A stretch of DNA of 12,850 nt, taken from contig JBCDBL010000117.1 of NCBI GenBank assembly GCA_039183635.1, positions 1 to 12,850 on the forward strand, given 5' to 3'. Origin of the DNA: JBCDBL01 sp039183635. Its GTDB lineage: Bacteria > Pseudomonadota > Alphaproteobacteria > Caulobacterales > Parvularculaceae. A program made the translations under genes and the position numbers. Every line of letters begins with the position of its first letter. Position 1 is the stretch's first letter. Below, one piece after another: positions 8,759 through 12,850 of this stretch. Under the pieces are notes generated by a model. The model had not been told where the DNA came from. It worked only from the letters and a program-made list of their open reading frames with translations, and searched no databases.

Positions 8759-8787
8759 TTGCTTAAAGCTTGCAGTGCTAGTCTATA
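8759..8787 (+). promoter_or_regulatory. Weak candidate sigma-70-type promoter for phhA
   Basis: TTGCTT (8759-8764) and TCTATA (8782-8787; shifted by one, CTATAA resembles the alphaproteobacterial -10) are 17 nt apart in the AT-rich gap about 110 nt upstream of the phhA start. Each hexamer matches the consensus at only about half its positions. The placement is right but the match is poor. Confidence 0.25.
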
Positions 8788-8819
8788 AGGAGCGGTCTTG
8801 GCTCTAGAATCTTTATTTT

Positions 8820-8868
8820 GAGCGCGTGAGATGGTCATTGTCTGATCCACATTACCTGCAACGCGCTC
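8820..8868. repeat. 8-bp inverted repeat in phhA leader
   Basis: GAGCGCGT (8820-8827) and ACGCGCTC (8861-8868) are exact reverse complements with a 33-nt spacer, ending 15 nt before the AAGGAGG ribosome binding site of phhA. They could pair in the mRNA leader or form a spaced operator. The arms are GC-rich and short, so chance is a real alternative. Confidence 0.35.
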
Positions 8869-8897
8869 TAGCCGGCAGAGGCGAAGGAGGCGGCCCG

Positions 8898-9797
8898 ATG
8901 AAAAACGATTATGCCGAAAACCCTTTTGCGGCGCCCACGCGGCAAAAGCTCCGTGGCGACTACGACAATATGCAGGCGGATTATACGGTGGAACAAAACT
9001 ATGATTACACCGATGAAGAGCAAGCCCGCTGGCGGTCCCTCTATGACCGCCAGATGAAAATTTTACCGAACTATGCAGCTGAGGAGTTTATCGAAGGCCT
9101 TCAGGCCCTCGGCGTACAGGACGCCGTACCCCGACTTGAAAAGATGAGCGATATTTTGAAGCAAAAGACGGGATGGACGCTCGTCGCCGTACCCGGACTT
9201 ATTCCGAACGATGTATTCTTTCGGCACCTTGCAAACCGGCGTTTTCCAATATGCAGGTGGCTGCGGCGCGCCGACGAAATGGACTATTTGGTTGAGCCGG
9301 ATATCTTCCATGATTTCTTCGGACATGTCCCTTTGCTGTCGAATCCGGTTTTCGCCGATTACATGGCCGAGTACGGCCGTCAGGGGGAGATTGCAATCGG
9401 ATTGGGGGCGGATCATATTCTGGCGCGGCTGTACTGGTACATGGCGGAGTTCGGATTGATTTCCACACCGAATGGCTTGCGCGCCTTTGGCGCAGGCATG
9501 CTGTCGTCTTCCGGAGAGACGGTGTACTCCGTGGAAAGCCCGCAGCCGAACCGCGTGCGATTCGATGTCGAACGGGTTATGGGTACATCTTATATGGTGG
9601 ATGATTATCAAAAGACGTACTTCGTGATTGAAAGCTATGGGGAGCTGTTTAACGCCGCCCAGCAGGATTTTGGTCCGATCTACAGGCGCATTTTAGATCA
9701 TGAGAGAAACAGCGCGCCCTACGATCCGGAATTCGTGCTGCCCCATGACGATATTTTAACGGTCGGGCAGTGGAACGGCATGGACGTTTTGTCGTAA
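8898..9797 (+). CDS. phhA: Phenylalanine 4-monooxygenase
   Basis: PhhA hydroxylates L-phenylalanine to L-tyrosine using O2, a tetrahydropterin and non-haem iron, in the cytoplasm. With the ATG at 8898 the protein is 299 aa, the size of bacterial monofunctional enzymes. The iron ligands are His138 and His143 in FHDFFGHVPLL and Glu184 in WYMAEFGLI, the same numbering as in the well-studied Chromobacterium violaceum enzyme. Other family blocks are VEPDIFHD, FGAGMLSSSGETVYSVES and SYGELFNAAQ. The start at 8898 is chosen because AAGGAGG (8884-8890) lies 7 nt before it; the frame is open further upstream from a GTG at 8826, but that has no ribosome binding site and adds no family-like sequence. There is no pterin-4a-carbinolamine dehydratase (phhB) gene in the window; one is presumably elsewhere. 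It lies downstream of the dehydrogenase/oxidoreductase operon, separated by 313 bp, so it is probably transcribed from its own promoter. Confidence 0.96.
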   Translation: MKNDYAENPFAAPTRQKLRGDYDNMQADYTVEQNYDYTDEEQARWRSLYDRQMKILPNYAAEEFIEGLQALGVQDAVPRLEKMSDILKQKTGWTLVAVPGLIPNDVFFRHLANRRFPICRWLRRADEMDYLVEPDIFHDFFGHVPLLSNPVFADYMAEYGRQGEIAIGLGADHILARLYWYMAEFGLISTPNGLRAFGAGMLSSSGETVYSVESPQPNRVRFDVERVMGTSYMVDDYQKTYFVIESYGELFNAAQQDFGPIYRRILDHERNSAPYDPEFVLPHDDILTVGQWNGMDVLS

Positions 9798-9835
9798 AGT
9801 CGACGCTGTTTTAATAACGACGCAAGCCGAAACGA

Positions 9836-10330
9836 ATGACCGCGCCGATCGCTATAGAACCTTTCAAACAGTCCGACCTCCAGGCTGTTGTGGACCTTTC
9901 CTTACGCGCCTGGGACCCTGTTTTTCCACTTATGGAAAAGGAGACGCCGTCCTATGTATACGGCGCGTTTTATCCAGACGGATGGCGCGTTCGCCAGGCG
10001 GCCGATATTTCGGCGATGTGTCAGGATAAGGATGTGTCGGTGTGGCTGGCGCGGGCGGGGGGCGATCTGGCGGGGTTTGCTGCTCTGCGCGTCCATGAAG
10101 AAGATTCCATGGGCGAGGTTTATGCGATCGCGGTGGAGCCTGCGTTTCAACGGCGCGGCGTCGGCGCGAAGCTTCTAGATTTCGCGATGCAGCGGATGCG
10201 CGAACGAGGCCTGTCCATGGCCATGATCGAAACGGGAAGCGATGCGGGGCATGCGCCGGCGCGCGCAGCCTATGAGGATGCGGGTTTCGAGCTCTTGCCC
10301 GTCGCTCGTTATTTTAAGAAACTGAAGTGA
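9836..10330 (+). CDS. GNAT-family N-acetyltransferase
   Basis: This 164-aa protein has the GCN5-related acetyltransferase fold. The acetyl-CoA pyrophosphate loop is visible as VEPAFQRRGVGAKLL (RRGVGA within the Q/R-x-x-G-x-G/A motif, about residues 102-112), preceded by the strand GEVYAIA. A C-terminal motif B-like part follows, APARAAYEDAGFELLPVARYFKK. The N-terminal half (SLRAWDPVFPLMEKE) would form the acceptor site, and the acceptor cannot be named from sequence. The gene begins 38 nt after the phhA stop on the same strand, so it may be co-transcribed, but there is no strong ribosome binding site before the ATG. It is convergent with pspF. Confidence 0.88.
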   Translation: MTAPIAIEPFKQSDLQAVVDLSLRAWDPVFPLMEKETPSYVYGAFYPDGWRVRQAADISAMCQDKDVSVWLARAGGDLAGFAALRVHEEDSMGEVYAIAVEPAFQRRGVGAKLLDFAMQRMRERGLSMAMIETGSDAGHAPARAAYEDAGFELLPVARYFKKLK

Positions 10331-10438
10331 TAAAACCGTTTCTTGTCGCACCAGTGACCGCACCCGCAAACGCTTTAAAGTCTTCTTGTTCCGCATTTTC
10401 CGGACGCTCAACCGGCATCCACTTGAGTTGGAAATGTT

Positions 10439-11515
10439 CTAGCGGCTTGCCTTGCGGCGTCTACGCGTCGCAAGGCCATGTTTGCGGATCAGTCCGCGCA
10501 TCTGATCGTAGGTGAGGCTCAGGGCTTTGGCGGTGCGGCTCTGATTGTCGCCATGGGCGGCAAGGGCTTTGGTGAGCAATTGTTTTTCAATCTCGTCCAT
10601 ATGCGCCTGGAAGTCGTAAGCTTCACTGGCCGGCGCTTCAGGAGGTTTCGGTGCGGGCGAGGCTGAAAGGGCGTTCTTTTGCCGCGTCTGGAGGTCCTCT
10701 TTGGGCCGAAAGGCGGAGGCGAACGGGTCGAGGTCGATGGCGTCGATAGGGGCGTCAATGGGCGCCTCGCCGCCGTCGCCGGCGATATGTTTGTACACGG
10801 CCCGCTCCGCGACGTTTTTCAACTCCCGCACGTTTCCGGGCCAGTCGTGGCCGAGGAGGATGGCGGCGGCGGCTTCGGAAAAGCCGGGGAAGGGGGCGTC
10901 GAGCTCGGCCGCCATGCGGGCGCCGAAATGGGCGGCCAGGAGCAGAATATCCTCCCGCCGGGCCCGCAACGGCGGCACGGTGACAACGTCGAAGGCGAGG
11001 CGATCGAGCAGGTCCGCCCGGAATCGTCCGTCGGCGGCGCGCGCCGGCAGGTCGACATTGGTCGCGCCGATGACGCGCACGTCGCACGTCAGGGTTTCGC
11101 CGCCGCCGAGCCGTTCGAACTCGCCATATTCGATCACCCGCAACAGTTTCTCCTGCAGCGGCAAAGCCGCGGCGGCGATTTCGTCGAGAAACAAGGTTCC
11201 GCCGTCGGCCCGTTCGAAGCGCCCGATCCGCCGTTTCGCAGCCCCTGTGAAGGCGCCCGCCTCATGGCCGAACAGTTCGCTTTCCAGCAAATCCTCCGAC
11301 AGCGCCGCGCAATTCACTTTCACAAAAGGCTCCCCCCAGCGGGCGGAGAGGAAATGCAGGCGCGCGGCGATCAGCTCCTTGCCCGCGCCCCGCTCTCCGA
11401 TGACCAGAAGCGGCCGGTCCAGCGGCGCGGCGGCCGAGACATGGGCGAGCGTGTCGAGAAAGGCCGGCGCTTCTCCGATTAACGGCGGGGCGCGGTCGTC
11501 TAACAGATTTGGCAT
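10439..11515 (-). CDS. pspF: PspF, sigma-54-dependent activator of the phage-shock operon
   Basis: PspF is a bacterial enhancer-binding protein: an AAA+ ATPase that remodels the sigma-54 RNA polymerase closed complex at psp promoters, and it is held inactive by PspA. The 358-aa protein has the AAA+ domain almost at its N-terminus with no receiver or PAS regulatory domain, which is diagnostic of PspF. It shows Walker A GERGAGKE (40-47), the sigma-54-contacting loop GAFTGA (87-92), Walker B GGTLFLDEI (Asp111-Glu112), and the HDWPGNVRELKN block. A Pro/Ala-rich linker follows (about 280-305), then a Fis-type HTH ending SLTYDQMRGLIRKHGLATR. It is about 30 residues longer than E. coli PspF (325), mostly linker plus a basic tail. 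AAGGTG lies 5 nt before the start. The gene is divergent from the psp operon across a shared 183-bp control region, which suggests autoregulation. Confidence 0.95.
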   Translation of the reverse strand: MPNLLDDRAPPLIGEAPAFLDTLAHVSAAAPLDRPLLVIGERGAGKELIAARLHFLSARWGEPFVKVNCAALSEDLLESELFGHEAGAFTGAAKRRIGRFERADGGTLFLDEIAAAALPLQEKLLRVIEYGEFERLGGGETLTCDVRVIGATNVDLPARAADGRFRADLLDRLAFDVVTVPPLRARREDILLLAAHFGARMAAELDAPFPGFSEAAAAILLGHDWPGNVRELKNVAERAVYKHIAGDGGEAPIDAPIDAIDLDPFASAFRPKEDLQTRQKNALSASPAPKPPEAPASEAYDFQAHMDEIEKQLLTKALAAHGDNQSRTAKALSLTYDQMRGLIRKHGLATRRRRKASR

Positions 11516-11529
11516 TTTTCACCTTAAAA

Positions 11530-11571
11530 TAAAGGCTCAATATACCGATAAAATGGCATTAAAAGCCTTTA
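11530..11571. promoter_or_regulatory. Candidate PspF enhancer site: 8-bp inverted repeat
   Basis: TAAAGGCT (11530-11537) and AGCCTTTA (11564-11571) are perfect reverse complements, 26 nt apart. The centre is about 118 bp upstream of the predicted sigma-54 start site, the distance range in which PspF upstream activating sequences lie in E. coli (roughly -80 to -126). The left arm lies 15 nt outside the pspF start codon, so binding could also repress pspF. The repeat is seen; PspF binding is inferred. Confidence 0.45.
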
Positions 11572-11642
11572 AAATCAATCTGAAAAACCACTTTTGAAAA
11601 ATATATTAATAAAAACAACAGTTTAAATCCTTTGCCCCAAAC

Positions 11643-11658
11643 TGGCACGGACTTCGCA
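11643..11658 (+). promoter_or_regulatory. Sigma-54 (-24/-12) promoter of the psp operon
   Basis: TGGCACGGACTTCGCA matches the sigma-54 consensus TGGCACG-N4-TTGCA except at one position of the -12 element (TCGC for TTGC). The invariant GG (11644-11645) and GC (11656-11657) have the required 12-nt register. Transcription should begin near 11669, about 30 nt before the first small gene. The region upstream (11516-11640) is strongly AT-rich, as expected for DNA that must bend between enhancer and promoter; a half-match to an IHF site (AATCAA at 11573-11578) is too weak to call. Activation by PspF is expected. Confidence 0.85.
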
Positions 11659-11698
11659 GATATGGTGTTAACGAAACATCAAATCAGGAGATCGACGC

Positions 11699-11824
11699 AT
11701 GCGCACGACGCACTATGAACGGGACTACTGGGAAGACCGCCTGCGCCGGGCCGTGCGGGCCGAGCGCGGATTTCCCTGGGCCGTTTTCATCATCGGCTTC
11801 GTCCTGGGCGCTTTGATTTTTTAA
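11699..11824 (+). CDS. Unrecognised 41-aa C-terminally anchored membrane protein, first gene of the psp operon
   Basis: The ATG at 11699 follows AGGAG (11686-11690) by 8 nt, as good a ribosome binding site as that of pspA, and the stop is TAA at 11822-11824. The protein begins MRTTHYERDYWEDRLRRAVR. Its first 25 residues are highly charged and rich in Arg, with an aromatic YW pair (10-11), and may form an amphipathic helix. Residues 26-41 (PWAVFIIGFVLGALIF) are hydrophobic and end at the C-terminus, with two small-residue GxxxG-like positions. Positive charge before the membrane segment predicts N-terminus in the cytoplasm. It lies 30 nt downstream of the predicted sigma-54 transcription start and 49 nt before pspA, so it should be induced with the Psp response. 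It does not resemble PspB, PspC, PspD or PspG as I know them; PspB has the opposite order (membrane segment first). A role in recruiting PspA to the membrane or in sensing is a guess. Confidence 0.75.
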   Translation: MRTTHYERDYWEDRLRRAVRAERGFPWAVFIIGFVLGALIF

Positions 11825-11873
11825 CCCTGTCGCCGAACCGCAGCGTAAATCGATTTAATGAGGAGCATCCCCA

Positions 11874-12545
11874 ATGGGCGTTTTTTCACGTTTTTCCGAC
11901 ATCGTTAATTCCAATATCAATTCCATGCTCGACCGGGCGGAGGACCCTGAAAAGATCGTACGCCTCATTATTCAGGAGATGGAGGATACGCTGGTGGAGG
12001 TGCGCGCCTCCGCGGCGCGGGCGCTGGCCGATAAAAAAGAGATCGACCGAAAGCTCGCCGACTTCAAGGCGCGCGAGGCCGAGTGGACGGAAAAGGCGGA
12101 GTTCGCGGTCTCCAAAGGCCGCGACGATCTCGCCAAGGGCGCCCTGGCCGCCAAACGCAAAGCTGCGGAAATGGCGGAAATTCTCCACAAGGAGCGCGCT
12201 GCGGTGGAGGAGAGCATCGACAAGGCGAACGCCGATCTCGCCCAACTGCAGGCGAAGTTGAAAGAAGCGAAAGCGAAGCGCAAATCCCTTGAGGTGCGCC
12301 GCCAGAACGCCCGGGACCGGGTCCGCGTTAACCGCCATGTTTACGATGGGCGCATCGACGAGGCCCTGTCGCGCTATGACGCTGTCGAACGCAAGATCGA
12401 CGAGATCGAGGCCGAGGCGGAGAGCTACGTCCTTGGCGCGGAGAAGTCCCTCGATGAAATGTTCGCCGACCTTGAGGCTGAAGATGGTCTCGATGCGGAG
12501 TTGAAGGACTTGAAACAGCGCGTTGCAGACAAAAATAACGCTTAA
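11874..12545 (+). CDS. pspA: Phage shock protein A (PspA/IM30 family)
   Basis: PspA is the main effector of the envelope-stress response: it inhibits PspF in unstressed cells and, on inner-membrane damage, forms large ESCRT-III-like assemblies that keep the membrane tight. The 223 residues match the usual length (E. coli 222). The N-terminal amphipathic helix MGVFSRFSDIVNSNINSMLD is followed by AEDPEKIVRLIIQEMEDTL, both family signatures. Long coiled-coil helices run to about residue 190, including LADKKEIDRKLADFKAREAEW and the charged LKEAKAKRKSLEVRR region. The tail is acidic. AGGAG (11861-11865) lies 8 nt before the ATG. It is second in the operon behind the 41-aa membrane protein and is followed 53 nt later by pspB. 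Cytoplasmic or peripheral at the inner membrane. Confidence 0.97.
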   Translation: MGVFSRFSDIVNSNINSMLDRAEDPEKIVRLIIQEMEDTLVEVRASAARALADKKEIDRKLADFKAREAEWTEKAEFAVSKGRDDLAKGALAAKRKAAEMAEILHKERAAVEESIDKANADLAQLQAKLKEAKAKRKSLEVRRQNARDRVRVNRHVYDGRIDEALSRYDAVERKIDEIEAEAESYVLGAEKSLDEMFADLEAEDGLDAELKDLKQRVADKNNA

Positions 12546-12559
12546 GGATAAAACAAAAA

Positions 12560-12576
12560 GCGTATTGGCTATACGC
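12560..12576 (+). repeat. Hairpin between pspA and pspB
   Basis: GCGTAT (12560-12565), loop TGGCT, ATACGC (12571-12576): a perfect 6-bp stem in the 53-nt gap, with no following U-run, so not a full intrinsic terminator. It could protect the pspA message 3' end after processing and help make PspA more abundant than PspB/C. Function inferred. Confidence 0.4.
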
Positions 12577-12598
12577 GGGCTGAAGAGGCGAACGAAAT

Positions 12599-12832
12599 AT
12601 GGATGTCTTCGTTTTTGTGATAACGATCCTCGCGCTGGTGGTGGTCGCGCCGATCACGATCATAATGCACTACACCACGAAGTGGCGGGAGATGAAAACA
12701 TTGTCTGCGGATGATGAGCGGTTGCTCGACGATTTATGGAAAACGGCCCAATCACTGGAGCGGCGCGTTGAAAGCCTTGAGACGATCCTTGATGAGGAGA
12801 GCCCAGACTGGAGGGAGCGTCGCGATGCCTAA
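12599..12832 (+). CDS. pspB: Phage shock protein B
   Basis: PspB is a small inner-membrane protein that works with PspC to relieve PspA inhibition of PspF under envelope stress. The 77 residues (E. coli 74) show an N-terminal membrane segment at about 3-23 (VFVFVITILALVVVAPITII). A cytoplasmic part follows with the family pattern LSADDERLLDDLWKTAQSLE and a heptad-like helix to LETILDEESPDWR. AGAGG lies a few bases before the start. The 3' end overlaps the pspC start by 8 nt, indicating translational coupling and matched production of the two partners. Confidence 0.93.
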   Translation: MDVFVFVITILALVVVAPITIIMHYTTKWREMKTLSADDERLLDDLWKTAQSLERRVESLETILDEESPDWRERRDA

Positions 12833-12850
12833 GCACCACCATCACCATCA
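12825..12850 (+). CDS. pspC: Probable pspC, first codons only (cut by window end), with N-terminal His run
   Basis: An ATG at 12825-12827 inside the end of pspB follows a strong GAGGGAG (12811-12817) by 7 nt and opens a frame to the window edge: MPKHHHHH and then CA, which must be His or Gln. Position directly after pspB with an 8-nt overlap is where pspC is expected; PspC is an inner-membrane sensor with a short cytoplasmic N-terminus before its PspC domain. Only eight full codons are visible, so the identity rests on gene order, not on its own sequence. Confidence 0.6.

Larger units (their letters stand above)
8585..8897. other. 313-bp non-coding gap before phhA
   Basis: No convincing gene is present. 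The middle (about 8705-8820) is AT-rich against GC-rich surroundings and looks like the promoter region of phhA. It holds a 21-nt A/T-only mirror-symmetric stretch (8722-8742) and a weak sigma-70-like pair, TTGCTT at 8759-8764 and TCTATA at 8782-8787 with a 17-nt spacer. An 8-bp inverted repeat lies further down in the leader (8820-8868). I see no TyrR-like TGTAAA-N6-TTTACA box and no sigma-54 -24/-12 pair. Confidence 0.6.

Noticed and set aside
8826..8897. Upstream in-frame GTG start giving a longer phhA product
   Set aside because: No ribosome binding site precedes 8826, whereas AAGGAGG sits 7 nt before the ATG at 8898, and the shorter form places the iron ligands at the family's standard numbering.
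10316..10344. AAGAAAC/GTTTCTT inverted repeat across the acetyltransferase stop codon as a terminator
   Set aside because: AT-rich 7-bp stem with a 15-nt loop and no U-run after it; too weak to call between the convergent genes.
10331..10438. Possible small gene between the acetyltransferase and pspF
   Set aside because: The 108-nt gap shows no frame with a ribosome binding site and no protein-like composition.
10679..11597. Long plus-strand frames opposite pspF
   Set aside because: They mirror the pspF codons; the minus-strand frame has Walker A, GAFTGA, Walker B and HTH, so the plus frames are shadows.
12831..12850. His-codon run as cloning-vector or tag contamination
   Set aside because: The run lies in a frame that overlaps pspB with a native ribosome binding site, and there are no vector sequences around it.

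Overview
The window reads as chromosomal DNA of an aerobic alphaproteobacterium. It is GC-rich and densely coded, with short intergenic gaps. The gene set (astD-astB, a fused indolepyruvate:ferredoxin oxidoreductase, an AsnC/Lrp regulator, and a psp operon of the pspF/pspABC type) suits that group. The genus cannot be named from the sequence alone. I see no tRNA, rRNA, CRISPR array, insertion sequence or phage gene.

Region 1 (1-2161) is the end of an arginine succinyltransferase (AST) operon: the 3' part of astD followed by a complete astB that overlaps it by 4 nt. Together they act in the ammonia-producing arginine-to-glutamate route. Region 2 (2169-8584) is an amino-acid/2-oxoacid catabolic cluster. 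An AsnC/Lrp-family regulator is transcribed away from a three-gene operon encoding a 1173-aa fused 2-oxoacid (indolepyruvate-type):ferredoxin oxidoreductase, a Leu/Phe/Val-type amino-acid dehydrogenase and a thiolase. The dehydrogenase can make a 2-oxoacid (for example phenylpyruvate), the oxidoreductase can turn it into an acyl-CoA, and the thiolase can process acyl-CoA downstream. Region 3 (8585-10330) has a 313-bp AT-rich gap, then phenylalanine 4-hydroxylase (phhA) and a GNAT acetyltransferase. With region 2 this gives two possible fates for phenylalanine: hydroxylation to tyrosine, or oxidative deamination.

Region 4 (10439-12850) is a phage-shock-protein locus. pspF, the sigma-54 enhancer-binding activator, is divergent from an operon with a good -24/-12 promoter. 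That operon contains an unannotated 41-aa C-terminally anchored membrane protein, pspA, pspB and the start of pspC. The small protein is the first gene behind the stress promoter and has a strong ribosome binding site. I do not recognise it as any classical Psp protein, and it is the most promising undescribed element in the window. The pspC reading frame opens with a natural run of at least five histidines before the window ends.

Other regulatory candidates seen by eye: a perfect 9-bp inverted repeat between the Lrp-type regulator and the oxidoreductase gene, an 8-bp inverted repeat placed where the PspF enhancer is expected, an 8-bp inverted repeat in the phhA leader, and a hairpin between pspA and pspB.
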